Assembly: GCA_035549175.1 (NCBI GenBank) | Contig: DASZRL010000128.1 | Location: forward strand, 1-19,008 | DNA: 19,008 nucleotides | Source of the DNA: DASTSN01 sp035549175 | GTDB lineage: Bacteria; Bacteroidota; Bacteroidia; Chitinophagales; Chitinophagaceae | Reading direction: 5' to 3' | Shown: piece by piece, positions 7,469 to 15,824 of the stretch | Numbering within the stretch: the first letter of the stretch is position 1 | Layout: every line of letters begins with the position of its first letter | Made by a program: the position numbers and the translations under genes | The notes under the pieces: generated by a model | What the model saw: the letters and a program-made list of their open reading frames with translations, nothing else | Database searches by the model: none | What the model was told of the DNA's origin: nothing

Positions 7469-8257
7469 ATGAGGACTCCTTTACTGAACCGGATGGCCCT
7501 GCTGCTGCTGGCGGCCAGCCTGCTAAATTCCTGCAAGAAACAGACGGAAACCTTCACGACCGAGCCGCTGGATGATTACCTGCCCCTGCAGGTGGGTAAA
7601 TACATCACCTACCGGCTGGACTCCACGGTGTTTGTGAATTTCGGCAAGGTGGAAGAGATCCATAAATACCAGGTCCGGTTTGTCATCGATGCCGAAGTGA
7701 CGGACAACCTGGGCCGGCCCGGCTACCGGGTATACCGCTACATCAGCGATTCGGCAGGCACCCAGCCATGGACCCCCGATCAGACCCTTTTCATCACCCC
7801 GGTTTCCAACCAGGTTGAACTGACCGAGGACAACCTGCGCTATATCAAGCTTCACCTGCCCATCAAGGACGGCTTCAGCTGGAAGGGTAATCATTACCTG
7901 CCCACGAATCCCTACGGCCCCCTGTATTCGTTCAGTAATGACGATGCCATGGGGGACTGGGATTTCACCTACAACGGAAGCCCGGCCGCCACCGAATCCA
8001 TCGAAGACCAGACCTATACCGATGTGCTGACCGTGGGAGAGGATGACGAATCCTATAACGTGCCGGTGATAGACCCCAGTTCCTATGCCGCCCGAACCTT
8101 CAGCGTGGAAAAGTACGCCAAGTCTATCGGCCTGGTCTACCGGGAGCTGATTATGTGGGAGCAACAGCCCAACCCGACCGGCAACCCGCCGAACGTCGTG
8201 TATGATCCGTACCGGGTCGGTTTTGGCATCCGCATGTGGATGATCGATCATAATTAA
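7469..8257 (+). CDS. Lipoprotein of unknown function
   Basis: This 262-residue protein has a lipoprotein signal peptide: MRTPLLNRM, a Leu/Ala-rich core, then LLNSC with Cys22 as the probable lipidated residue, followed by KK. The Lys after the Cys argues for outer-membrane sorting in Bacteroidota, possibly to the surface; this is inference. The rest looks like a beta-rich soluble domain with the opening DDYLPLQVGKYITYRLDS, a phrase common to uncharacterised Bacteroidota lipoproteins. Later it carries YTDVLTVGEDDESYNV and a motif near the end (KYAKSIGLVYRELIMWEQ) in which an Ala-Lys-x-Ile-Gly-Leu-Val turn resembles strands of similar proteins. The ATG at 7469 is preferred; a GTG at 7448 would add seven residues. 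It is codirectional with the T9SS protease gene 50 bases downstream, but that gene has its own -7 box. I cannot assign a function. Confidence 0.85.
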   Translation: MRTPLLNRMALLLLAASLLNSCKKQTETFTTEPLDDYLPLQVGKYITYRLDSTVFVNFGKVEEIHKYQVRFVIDAEVTDNLGRPGYRVYRYISDSAGTQPWTPDQTLFITPVSNQVELTEDNLRYIKLHLPIKDGFSWKGNHYLPTNPYGPLYSFSNDDAMGDWDFTYNGSPAATESIEDQTYTDVLTVGEDDESYNVPVIDPSSYAARTFSVEKYAKSIGLVYRELIMWEQQPNPTGNPPNVVYDPYRVGFGIRMWMIDHN

Positions 8258-8277
8258 CCCCTTCGGGCGGCATATCC

Positions 8278-8285
8278 TATTTTTG
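8278..8285 (+). promoter_or_regulatory. Promoter -7 box of the T9SS protease gene
   Basis: TATTTTTG fits TAnnTTTG exactly and ends 23 bases before the ATG at 8308. It lies in the 50-base gap after the lipoprotein gene, so the protease can be transcribed on its own. No -33 TTG is visible. Confidence 0.6.
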
Positions 8286-8307
8286 ACCTGTTCAAACGGC
8301 CGCGCTG

Positions 8308-10299
8308 ATGAAACGGATTCTCCTGCTCCTGGCATATGCCCTGCTTTTAACCGGAAGTGGATATGCGCAGTTCTCCCGCTTCCTCGTCCAGTTGCGGGAT
8401 AAGGCGGCCACTCCATACACCCTGGAACACCCCGAAAACTATCTGTCCGCGCGGGCTATTGACCGCCGGCACCGCTACGGCATCCCGGTCGACAGCCTGG
8501 ACCTGCCGGTCTGCCCGGATTACCTGGCCCGGCTGGCCGCCGTACCGGGGGTCACGATCCTCAATGCGTCCCGCTGGCTGAACCAGGTATCTGTCCAGTG
8601 CGCGGATTCCGCGGCGGTTTCCGGCATCCATGCCCTGCCCTTTGTCCGGTCTGTGGCCCCGATCGCCGCGCGGCAGGCACCGGGGGGCCGGGTCACCCCG
8701 GATAAATTTGACACGGAAGGCCCATCGCGCATAACCGGTACCGGAACCCGTGACCTGGGGGTACCGGGAAATTATTACAATTATGGGTCGCAGGCCTTCG
8801 GGGAAATCCACCTGCATCACGGCGAGTTCCTGCACAACCTGGGGCTGCGCGGCCAGACGATCCAGATCGCCCTGCTGGATGGCGGATATTATCATTACAA
8901 CAACCTGGGGGGCTTTGACAGTGTCCTGGCGGGGGGACAGGTCCTGGATACCTGGGATTTTGTGGCCCGGGAGGCCAGCGTGGCCGAAGACAACAGCCAC
9001 GGCATGTCCTGTTTCTCGACACTGGCCGCCAACCTTCCCGGCCAGCTGGTGGGTACGGCGCCGGCAGCCCGGTATTACCTGTTTCGCACCGAGGACGTCA
9101 GCAGCGAATACCCGATCGAGGAACATAACTGGGTCTGCGGGGCGGAACGGGCGGATAGTTCGGGGGCCGATGTGCTCTCCGCTTCCCTGGGCTACAATAC
9201 CTTCGATGATACCAGCTTCAACCATCACTACCGTGACCTGGATGGTAAAACAACCCTCGCGGCACGGGGCGCGGCCATCGCGGCGCGCAAGGGCCTGCTG
9301 GTATTCGTGGCCGCCGGAAATTCCGGCGGCGATGCCTGGCATTACATTTTGACCCCGGCGGATGCGGACAGCATCCTGGCGGTAGGCGCCGTGGATACCG
9401 GCGGCCGGGCCGGCAGCTTCTCCAGCTACGGCCCTTCCGCAGACGGGCGGATCAAACCGGATGTGGCCTCCGTGGGCGTAAACGCGCAGATCCTGACCAC
9501 CGCCAACACCGTCGCAGGCGGAACCGGCACCTCGTACGCCTGTCCCAAACTGGCCGGGCTGGGAGCCTGCCTGTGGCAGGCTTTCCCGGAAAAGGCGAAC
9601 ACCGAAGTGCTGCAGGCGATCCGCCGCGCAGGTAGCCAGGCCGCCAGCCCGGACAACCGGATCGGATACGGCATCCCGGATATGAAGAAGGCATTTGCGC
9701 TGCTGCTGGGTTCCGAAGTGAGGGACACCGCGAGCCTGCAGGGTTGCTCCGTGGCGTTGTCCTGGACCAGCAAGGACGCCCCCGCCATGTTGTACCAGGT
9801 CCGTGTGAAACGTCCCGGGGACAGCGCCTATAGCCTGCTGGCCACCCAGGCCCCCCTGCCCGCACCGGGCCTGGCCACCCACCATTACCAGCTGGCCCTG
9901 TCGGTGGGGTCCCAGCCCGGGTCCTACTCGCTGGAGCTCCTGCAGGTACTGGATACCAGCGCGGCCGGCTACACCGCCCTGGCGTTTCCTGCGGTCACCC
10001 TGGAACTGCCGCCCGGTTGTCCCTCCTCCATGGGATCGTCAGCTGGCATCCTGGCCCTCTATCCCAATCCCGGCTCCGGCCAGGTCACCCTGGTCCTGAA
10101 CACCCCGCAGGCCTACGGGTCCCTGCGCATCCGGGTCGTGGACTGGACCGGTCGGTTGATGCAGCAATACCGGGTATCCAAGGGAACCGGTCCGGCCAGC
10201 TACCCGTTACAACCGGGAGGACTCGCCGCCGGCATTTACCTGATCAGTGTGGATGACGGGCACCGCCGCATCGGGACCGTGAAGCTACTGCGACAGTGA
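8308..10299 (+). CDS. Subtilisin-like (S8) serine protease with T9SS C-terminal sorting domain
   Basis: This 663-residue secreted protease has a signal peptide (MKRILLLLAYALLLTGSGYA). A propeptide-like region follows at about 21-130, with NYLSARAIDRRHRYGIPV, the FLSxRAIxRR phrase common in Bacteroidota S8 enzymes. The catalytic domain spans about 180-470: Asp191 (IALLDGG), His231 (NSHGMSC), oxyanion Asn338 (AAGNSGG) and Ser409 (GTGTSYACP). A beta-sandwich linker follows (about 475-575), then a type A T9SS sorting domain at 582-663 (LALYPNPGSG, VVDWTGRLMQQY, LAAGIYLISV, ending VKLLRQ). The sorting domain routes it through the type IX system to the surface or medium, where the domain is normally removed. 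The ATG at 8308 is the only sensible start. The stop overlaps the 3' end of the convergent methyltransferase gene by 15 bases. The substrate is unknown; it is likely a general or nutritional protease. Confidence 0.94.
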   Translation: MKRILLLLAYALLLTGSGYAQFSRFLVQLRDKAATPYTLEHPENYLSARAIDRRHRYGIPVDSLDLPVCPDYLARLAAVPGVTILNASRWLNQVSVQCADSAAVSGIHALPFVRSVAPIAARQAPGGRVTPDKFDTEGPSRITGTGTRDLGVPGNYYNYGSQAFGEIHLHHGEFLHNLGLRGQTIQIALLDGGYYHYNNLGGFDSVLAGGQVLDTWDFVAREASVAEDNSHGMSCFSTLAANLPGQLVGTAPAARYYLFRTEDVSSEYPIEEHNWVCGAERADSSGADVLSASLGYNTFDDTSFNHHYRDLDGKTTLAARGAAIAARKGLLVFVAAGNSGGDAWHYILTPADADSILAVGAVDTGGRAGSFSSYGPSADGRIKPDVASVGVNAQILTTANTVAGGTGTSYACPKLAGLGACLWQAFPEKANTEVLQAIRRAGSQAASPDNRIGYGIPDMKKAFALLLGSEVRDTASLQGCSVALSWTSKDAPAMLYQVRVKRPGDSAYSLLATQAPLPAPGLATHHYQLALSVGSQPGSYSLELLQVLDTSAAGYTALAFPAVTLELPPGCPSSMGSSAGILALYPNPGSGQVTLVLNTPQAYGSLRIRVVDWTGRLMQQYRVSKGTGPASYPLQPGGLAAGIYLISVDDGHRRIGTVKLLRQ

Positions 10300-11469
10300 A
10301 GGTCTGCGCAACAGGGCGGCATACATGGTATCCGCCCTCCGTTCGTATCCGGGAAACAGGTCTTCCCGCACCCGTTCCAGCGAGGCCTGCTCCGCGAGCC
10401 AGGTAACCACTTCCTCGTTTTCCTGGCGGAAAACCGAACAGGTACTGTATACCAGGTAGCCGCCGGGCCGGAGCCGGCTGGCAGCCAACCCCGCAATATC
10501 CCGCTGCCGCCCGGCATACAAGTCCAGGGAGCCCGGATCAAAGAAGCCCAACCGCTCCGGCGTGCGGCCCCAGGTGCCGGACCCCGTGCAGGGGACATCA
10601 GCCAGGATCAGATCCTGACCGGAAGGCAACCGCTGCGGACCGGGGCGGGTGAGATCAGCCTGCAGGCGCCGGTAATTCCGGATGCCGGCGGCCGCAAAGC
10701 GCCTGGCCAGGTTGGACAGGATGGATTCACGTATATCCGATACCGTGAGTTGTACCGGGCCGAGCAGGTCCCAGGCCTGGAGGGACTTTCCCCCGCTGGC
10801 CGCACAGCAGTCCCAGACCGAACAGGGCCCCGCCGCCTGGCTCCCGGCCAGCTGCAGGCCGGCATAGAGTCCGGCCACCAGCTGGGAGCTCAGGTCCTGG
10901 ACCACCGCTTCGCGGTCCAGGTCCAGGATGCGGTCGACCGGCGAGCTGTTTTCCAGCTGCAGGCAGTCCGGGCCGCAGGCCTTGTACGGCTGGTTTGCCG
11001 CCTCCAGTTTCGCACGCACGACCGCCCCCTGCCCGGGCCGGATCCGCAGGAACAGGGCCGGCTGCTGCAGGTGGGACAATGAAAACCGGGAAGGATCAAC
11101 GCCCCGGCTGAGCTCCGCCGTCCAGGGGAAAATGCCCGCCGGGTCCAGGCTCAGCCGGTCCAGCTTGGCGGAGGCCGGCAGGCCGGCCAGTTCATTCCAG
11201 TCCGGCCGCAGCGCGGCCAGTACCTCGCCGGGTTCGTTCCGGCTGAGCCAGTATCCGGCCAGCAGCCGCTCGTCCGGGGGCAGGTCCTTTCCCATGGGAC
11301 CAAGACGGAACGCGCCATAACAGAACTGGGAAATGATCCTGCGGTCCCGGGAACCGTGCTGCCGGTTCCTGGAGAAGTATTCCTTCAGGTAGGCGGCAAG
11401 CGGCGGATCCCCGTGGTAGGCTTCCACGAGGGAGACAGCCCGGTGCAGGTATGACTGAAAACGATTCAA
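10285..11469 (-). CDS. RsmB/NOP-family SAM-dependent RNA cytosine-5 methyltransferase
   Basis: About 394 residues if started at the TTG at 11469. An N-terminal helical NusB-like region includes FCYGAFRLG. The SAM-dependent methyltransferase core follows: motif I WDCCAASGGKSLQ, VSDIRESILSNL for the acidic ribose contact, motif IV LILADVPCTGSGTWGR with Cys294, and motif VI YLVYSTCSVFRQENEE with Cys344. The two-cysteine arrangement is that of RNA m5C methyltransferases, where the TCS Cys is the nucleophile and the PCTG Cys releases product. The target is probably 16S rRNA (RsmB- or RsmF-like), but tRNA cannot be excluded. There is no ATG before residue 59. The frame is open to a TTG at 11508, but that extension runs through a terminator hairpin. 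NRFQSYLHRAV just after the TTG at 11469 resembles the usual family N-terminus. The gene follows sucB and overlaps the protease gene tail to tail. Confidence 0.9.
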   Translation of the reverse strand: MNRFQSYLHRAVSLVEAYHGDPPLAAYLKEYFSRNRQHGSRDRRIISQFCYGAFRLGPMGKDLPPDERLLAGYWLSRNEPGEVLAALRPDWNELAGLPASAKLDRLSLDPAGIFPWTAELSRGVDPSRFSLSHLQQPALFLRIRPGQGAVVRAKLEAANQPYKACGPDCLQLENSSPVDRILDLDREAVVQDLSSQLVAGLYAGLQLAGSQAAGPCSVWDCCAASGGKSLQAWDLLGPVQLTVSDIRESILSNLARRFAAAGIRNYRRLQADLTRPGPQRLPSGQDLILADVPCTGSGTWGRTPERLGFFDPGSLDLYAGRQRDIAGLAASRLRPGGYLVYSTCSVFRQENEEVVTWLAEQASLERVREDLFPGYERRADTMYAALLRRPSLSQ

Positions 11470-11477
11470 CCAACAGG

Positions 11478-11501
11478 AAAAAGCACGGCCCGGGGCCGTG
11501 C
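11478..11501 (-). terminator. Terminator of sucAB, immediately ahead of the methyltransferase start
   Basis: GCACGGCCC (11483-11491) is a perfect 9-bp inverted repeat with 11493-11501 around one base, so probably 7 bp with a 5-base loop. On the minus strand it is followed by five T (11478-11482). It lies about 40 bases past the sucB stop and ends 8 bases before the likely TTG start at 11469. It could be a full terminator or a partial, read-through one. Confidence 0.8.
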
Positions 11502-11541
11502 CAGCCAATCAATCCGGCGCCGCGGGCGGCGGTGCCGTTTG

Positions 11542-12786
11542 CTAAAGTTCCAGCAGGGTCTTGACGGGATCCTTGCCGATCAGCAACTGCTCGGGATTTT
11601 CCAGCAGTTCCTTGACGCGCACCAGAAAGCTGACGGATTCCCGACCGTCAATAATGCGGTGATCATAACTCAGGGCCAGATACATCATCGGCCGGATCAC
11701 CACCTGGCCACCAACGGCCATGGGGCGTTCCTGGATCTTGTGCATCCCGAGGATCGCACTCTGGGGAATATTGATGATCGGGGTGCTCATCAGCGAACCG
11801 AATACCCCGCCGTTGGTAATGGTGAAGGTGCCTCCCTGGAGTTCTTCCATGGTGAGTTTATTGTCCCTTGCCTTGGCGGCCAGTTCCACCACCCGCTTCT
11901 CAATATCCGCCATGCCGAGGCTTTCGACGTTGCGGATGACCGGGACGGTCAGCCCGCGGGGCGTACTCACGGCAATGCTTATGTCTGCATAATCATGGTA
12001 AACCAGCTGGTCGCCGTCGATATAGGCATTTACGGAAGGCCATTCAGCCAGGGCCACGGCGCAGGCCTTGGCGAAAAAACTCATGAACCCAAGCCCCACC
12101 CCGTGGATCTCCTTGAACTTATCCTTGTATTTGCTGCGGATCTCCATGATCCGTCCCATATCCACCTCGTTGAAGGTGGTCAGCATGGCGGTAGTGTTCT
12201 TCGCCTCCACCAGGCGGCGGCTGATAGTCTTGCGGAGGTTGCTCATTTTTTCCACGCGCACCTGGCGGCTGAACAGTTCCGTTCCTCCGAACGCTTTACG
12301 GCCCGGGCTGGAAAGGGCGGCCAGGACGTCGTCCTTCAGGATCTTACCCTGGTAGCCGGAAGGAACCAGGTTGCGGGGATCCACTTTTTTATCGGCGATA
12401 ATGGCGGCTGCGACCGGTGTGGCTTTCACATCCGCCGACACGGCGGCCACAGGCGCCGTGGTGGCCGTGCGCACGGGTTCTTCTTTTTGGGGTTGCGGGG
12501 CAGGCTTGCCGTTGGAGCCGGCGGCCGCCGGCTGGCTGACGGCCGGTTTGGGAGCCGTCTCGTCAATGGCAGCCAGGATATCCCCGATCTTAAGGGTATC
12601 CCCTTCCTGGGCCGCCGTTTTCAGGACCCCTGCCTTTTCAGCGTTTACTTCAAAAGTGGCTTTTTCGCTTTCCAGTTCAGCAATCACTTCGTCCCGTTCT
12701 ACATAATCTCCGTCTTTCCGGGTCCATTTCAGCAGCGTGACTTCGCTGATGGACTCGCCGACTGCTGGAACTTTGATCTCTATCAT
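11542..12786 (-). CDS. sucB: Dihydrolipoyllysine succinyltransferase, E2 of 2-oxoglutarate dehydrogenase
   Basis: This 414-residue core enzyme of the 2-oxoglutarate dehydrogenase complex transfers the succinyl group from the lipoyl arm to CoA in the TCA cycle. The lipoyl domain covers residues 1-75, with the modified Lys42 in ELESEKATFEV. An Ala/Pro-rich flexible linker runs from about 78 to 128. The peripheral-subunit-binding domain lies at about 128-160 (KKVDPRNLVPSGYQGKILKDDVLAAL) and is somewhat divergent at its N-terminal end. The catalytic domain covers about 178-414, with YDHRIIDGRE (His376, Asp380) and TFTITNGGVFGSLMSTPI. The pairing with sucA supports succinyl rather than acetyl specificity. 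The start ATG at 12786 gives MIEIKVPAVGES. It is the second gene of an operon, 39 bases after sucA, and ends before a strong terminator. Confidence 0.97.
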   Translation of the reverse strand: MIEIKVPAVGESISEVTLLKWTRKDGDYVERDEVIAELESEKATFEVNAEKAGVLKTAAQEGDTLKIGDILAAIDETAPKPAVSQPAAAGSNGKPAPQPQKEEPVRTATTAPVAAVSADVKATPVAAAIIADKKVDPRNLVPSGYQGKILKDDVLAALSSPGRKAFGGTELFSRQVRVEKMSNLRKTISRRLVEAKNTTAMLTTFNEVDMGRIMEIRSKYKDKFKEIHGVGLGFMSFFAKACAVALAEWPSVNAYIDGDQLVYHDYADISIAVSTPRGLTVPVIRNVESLGMADIEKRVVELAAKARDNKLTMEELQGGTFTITNGGVFGSLMSTPIINIPQSAILGMHKIQERPMAVGGQVVIRPMMYLALSYDHRIIDGRESVSFLVRVKELLENPEQLLIGKDPVKTLLEL

Positions 12787-12825
12787 ACCTGAATGTTTCT
12801 ATTTGAGTAATGGGTAATAACCGGT

Positions 12826-15594
12826 TTAGATACTGAAAGCCGTTTCGATGATCTCAGCCTGTTCCTGGGCATGTACCTTGGCGTAGCCGGTGGCAGTCGC
12901 CGCGGAGGGCTGCCGGCTGATCACGCCGAAATTGATTGTCTTCAGGTTCATCTGCAGGTAAGAAGCGGCCCCCATGTTCATGGGTTCCTCCTGGATCCAG
13001 AACCAGGTAGCCTTGCTGTACCGGTTGTAGAGCGCTTCCAGCTGGCGCGCGGGAAGCGGATACAGTTGTTCCAACCTGACCAGGGCTACATCCCGGCGCC
13101 CGTCCTTTTGCTGTTTCTCGGCCAGGTCAAAATAGATCTTTCCGCTGCAGAGCATCACCTTTTTCACCTGGGCCGGATTGGTCACGGCCGGGTCATCAAT
13201 CACCTCCCGGAAACCCTGGGCCAGGAATTCCTCCTGCAGGGAATAGGTGCCGGGATGGCGCAGGTTGGCCTTGGGCGCGAAATTGACCAGCGGTTTGCGG
13301 AATGGCCAGGTCAGCTGGCGGCGCAGGGCATGGAAGAAATTGGATGCCGTGGAAATATTGGTGATCACCAGGTTCAGCTCGGCGCACATCTGCAGGAACC
13401 GCTCCATGCGGGCACTGCTGTGCTCGGGCCCCTGCCCTTCATATCCGTGAGGAAGGAGCAGGACGATGCCATTCATCCGGTTCCACTTCTGTTCCCCGGC
13501 GGTGATGAACTGGTCGATCATGGACTGGGCCCCGTTGGCAAAATCACCGAACTGGGCCTCCCAGAGCACCAGGGCATTGGGGTTGGCCAGCGCATAGCCG
13601 TATTCAAAGCCCAGCACGCCGTACTCGCTGAGCAGGGAATTGTAGATCCGGAACTGACCCGTGGCCCCCGGAATGGCGCTCAGCCGGTTATAGGGGCGGT
13701 CATTGTTTTCGTCGCGCAGCACGGCGTGGCGGTGCGAAAAAGTTCCCCGCTTGACGTCCTGCCCGCTCATGCGGACATCCCTGCCTTCCAGCAGCAGGCT
13801 GCCGTAAGCCATCAGCTCGGCGGTGGCCCAGTCAATCTTTTTTTCCGTCTCGAACAGCTTGACCTTGTCCTGCAGGATCTTTTCCACCTTGCGCAGCGGC
13901 TTGAAATCCGCCGGCCATTTCATCAGGGCGTCAAAAACCGTCTTGAACTGTTCGGAGGTAATGGCGGTCACGGGAGACTGGTCAAAATCCTCCAGCGTCG
14001 CCTTACGCAGGCTCTTCCACCAGATCTCCGGCGGCTGGTAGTGGTAGGGCAGCGGGTGCTGCTTCACCTCGTCCAGCCGTTCCTGAAGGTCGGCCCAGAA
14101 TTTCTTTTCCATTTCCTTGGCCAGGTCCTGGGCGTCCGGTTCCCCGTTTTCCAGCAGGTATTTCACGTACACCTCCCGGGGGTTGGGATGCTTGTCGATC
14201 AGGGCGTACAGGTGCGGCTGGGTGAATTTGGGATCATCCCCCTCGTTATGTCCATGGCGACGATAGCAAACCATGTCGATAAAGACATCGGAATTGAACT
14301 CCTGGCGGTACCGGGTCGCAATCTCCACGCATTTGACCACAGCCTCCGGGTCATCGCCGTTCACGTGGAGCACCGGCGCCTGGATGGCGGCCGCCAGTGA
14401 CGTGCAATAATCGGAACTGCGTGCCTCCTCGAAATCCGTGGTGAAGCCGATCTGGTTATTGATGACAAAATGTATGGTGCCGCCGGTATAATATCCTTCC
14501 AGTTTGCTCATCTGCAGCACTTCGTATACAATTCCCTGCCCGGCGACGGACGCATCCCCGTGTATGAGGATGGGCAGGATCTTGTCAAAATCACTCTTAT
14601 ACATGACATCCGCCTTGGCGCGGGAAAAACCCACCACGACGGGATCCACTGCCTCCAGGTGGGAGGGGTTGGGCATCAGCTTCAGGTGTATGGTGGACCC
14701 ATCGGTCGCCTGGATTTCGCTGCCATACCCGAGGTGGTATTTGACATCCCCGCTGCCCATGGTCTGATCCAGCTTGGCGGTGCCTTCAAATTCACTGAAG
14801 ATCTGCCCGTAGGTCTTTCCCATGATATTGGCCAGTACATTCAGCCGCCCGCGGTGGGCCATGCCAATGACCACTTCCTGTACCTGCTGGCTGGCAGCCG
14901 TGTTGATGATGGCATCCAGGGCGGCGATGGTGGTCTCCCCGCCTTCCAGCGAAAACCGCTTCTGACCGACATACTTGGTGTGCAGGAATTTTTCAAAGAT
15001 GACACCCTGGTTGAGCTTCTCCAGGATCCGCTTGCGCTTGGCCAGTGGCAGGGGCTGCAGGAAATTCTTTTCCATTTCGGCGGTCAGAAAATCCACGCGC
15101 TTCTGGTCACTGATGTATTTGAATTCTATGCCGACGTGGTCGGCATAGCAGCGTTGCAGAAATTCGATGATGTTGCGCAGCGTCGTAGCCCCCAGCCCCA
15201 CCAACCGGCCGGCCTGGAACACCTGGTCCAGGTCTTCCTCGCCCAGCCCGAAAAATCCCAGGTCCAGGTTGGCTCCCCGGTCCCTGCGCGGCCGGATCGG
15301 GTTGGTCCGGGCCAGCAGGTGGCCCTTATTGCGATATCCCAGGATCAGGCGGTAGACGCGGATCTCCCGCATCCAGTCCACTTCGGCTCCTGGCGTCTCC
15401 ACCCGGGGGGAGGGCGTGACCTCCCCGGCCACGGCTCCATGCCCGTTCACCGCACGGCTTGCCACGGCAAAATCAAACCCTTCAAAAAACTTCCGGAATT
15501 CAGGTTCCACACTCTCCGGATCTTTCACAAAATCCTGGTACAGATGCTCGATAAAGGCAGGGGAAGAACTGGTTATATAGGAGAAATCCTTCAT
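12826..15594 (-). CDS. sucA: 2-Oxoglutarate dehydrogenase E1 component
   Basis: This 922-residue thiamine-diphosphate enzyme decarboxylates 2-oxoglutarate and passes the succinyl group to the lipoyl arm of E2. The N-terminal segment (SPAFIEHLYQDFVKDPESVE, about residues 11-30) is the E1 N-terminal domain that docks on the complex. The ThDP/Mg domain shows GMAHRGRLNVLAN (244-256), the HLGYGSE and PNPSHLEAVDPVV segments (287-320), HGDASVAGQGIVYE (345-358), VNGDDPEAVV (411-420) and CYRRHGHNEGDDPKFTQP (443-460). The pyrimidine-binding transketolase-like domain follows, with LLPHGYEGQGPEHSSARMERFLQ, and then the C-terminal E1 domain. The length matches the family, and no domain is missing. The ATG at 15594 is chosen because MKDFSYITSSSP fits; a GTG at 15630 would add 12 residues without family support. 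It is first in an operon with sucB. Its 253-base divergent upstream region holds a hairpin and two -7-like boxes. Confidence 0.97.
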   Translation of the reverse strand: MKDFSYITSSSPAFIEHLYQDFVKDPESVEPEFRKFFEGFDFAVASRAVNGHGAVAGEVTPSPRVETPGAEVDWMREIRVYRLILGYRNKGHLLARTNPIRPRRDRGANLDLGFFGLGEEDLDQVFQAGRLVGLGATTLRNIIEFLQRCYADHVGIEFKYISDQKRVDFLTAEMEKNFLQPLPLAKRKRILEKLNQGVIFEKFLHTKYVGQKRFSLEGGETTIAALDAIINTAASQQVQEVVIGMAHRGRLNVLANIMGKTYGQIFSEFEGTAKLDQTMGSGDVKYHLGYGSEIQATDGSTIHLKLMPNPSHLEAVDPVVVGFSRAKADVMYKSDFDKILPILIHGDASVAGQGIVYEVLQMSKLEGYYTGGTIHFVINNQIGFTTDFEEARSSDYCTSLAAAIQAPVLHVNGDDPEAVVKCVEIATRYRQEFNSDVFIDMVCYRRHGHNEGDDPKFTQPHLYALIDKHPNPREVYVKYLLENGEPDAQDLAKEMEKKFWADLQERLDEVKQHPLPYHYQPPEIWWKSLRKATLEDFDQSPVTAITSEQFKTVFDALMKWPADFKPLRKVEKILQDKVKLFETEKKIDWATAELMAYGSLLLEGRDVRMSGQDVKRGTFSHRHAVLRDENNDRPYNRLSAIPGATGQFRIYNSLLSEYGVLGFEYGYALANPNALVLWEAQFGDFANGAQSMIDQFITAGEQKWNRMNGIVLLLPHGYEGQGPEHSSARMERFLQMCAELNLVITNISTASNFFHALRRQLTWPFRKPLVNFAPKANLRHPGTYSLQEEFLAQGFREVIDDPAVTNPAQVKKVMLCSGKIYFDLAEKQQKDGRRDVALVRLEQLYPLPARQLEALYNRYSKATWFWIQEEPMNMGAASYLQMNLKTINFGVISRQPSAATATGYAKVHAQEQAEIIETAFSI

Positions 15595-15629
15595 TGGAAA
15601 GGAAGTTTGAAATGATCGGTTTGGCGTCA

Positions 15630-15637
15630 CAAATATC
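15630..15637 (-). promoter_or_regulatory. Alternative -7-like box close to sucA
   Basis: On the minus strand GATATTTG lies 36 bases before the sucA ATG and differs from TAnnTTTG only in the first base. It is a proximal alternative to the perfect box at 15768-15775. Confidence 0.25.
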
Positions 15638-15732
15638 GACCAAAACTCGGAAGAAAAACCCGCTGATCAGGATGATTTTCAGGAAACTTCCGGCGTTTCG
15701 GGTTGGAAAAAACCCTTGGAGAAAGGCCTGTA

Positions 15733-15749
15733 CGGGCCCCGGGGGCCCG
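15733..15749. repeat. Perfect GC-rich palindrome in the sucA leader
   Basis: CGGGCCCC pairs with GGGGCCCG around a single base, all G and C. On a sucA transcript begun at the distal box it would form a very stable hairpin about 140 bases before the start codon. No T-run follows directly on either strand; on the minus strand a TTTTTT occurs about 20 bases further on, too far for a standard terminator. It could be a protein-binding palindrome or a leader hairpin. Confidence 0.6.
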
Positions 15750-15767
15750 GCAGAACCGGACTGTCTG

Positions 15768-15775
15768 CAAATGTA
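15768..15775 (-). promoter_or_regulatory. Candidate distal -7 box for sucAB
   Basis: On the minus strand TACATTTG fits TAnnTTTG exactly. It lies 174 bases from the sucA ATG, so it would give a long leader containing the palindrome. No -33 TTG is visible. Confidence 0.4.
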
Positions 15776-15816
15776 AAAATTTGCCTTGAAATTCTCGATT
15801 TTCCGACCAGAACCCT

Positions 15817-15824
15817 TACCTTTG
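15817..15824 (+). promoter_or_regulatory. Promoter -7 box of rpsT
   Basis: TACCTTTG fits TAnnTTTG exactly and ends 24 bases before the rpsT ATG. It lies about 40 bases from the divergent distal sucA box. Confidence 0.65.

Noticed and set aside
8347..9885. Minus-strand open frame of 512 codons opposite the S8 protease
   Set aside because: It has Gly/Arg/Gln-rich shadow composition and no family motif; the plus strand carries an intact catalytic triad.
11539..12792. Plus-strand open frame of 417 codons mirroring sucB almost end to end
   Set aside because: It is a shadow of sucB, rich in His, Gly and Phe, with no domain; its limits simply follow sucB.
12871..14400. Plus-strand open frame of 509 codons opposite sucA
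   Set aside because: It is a shadow of sucA codon usage with no motif of its own.
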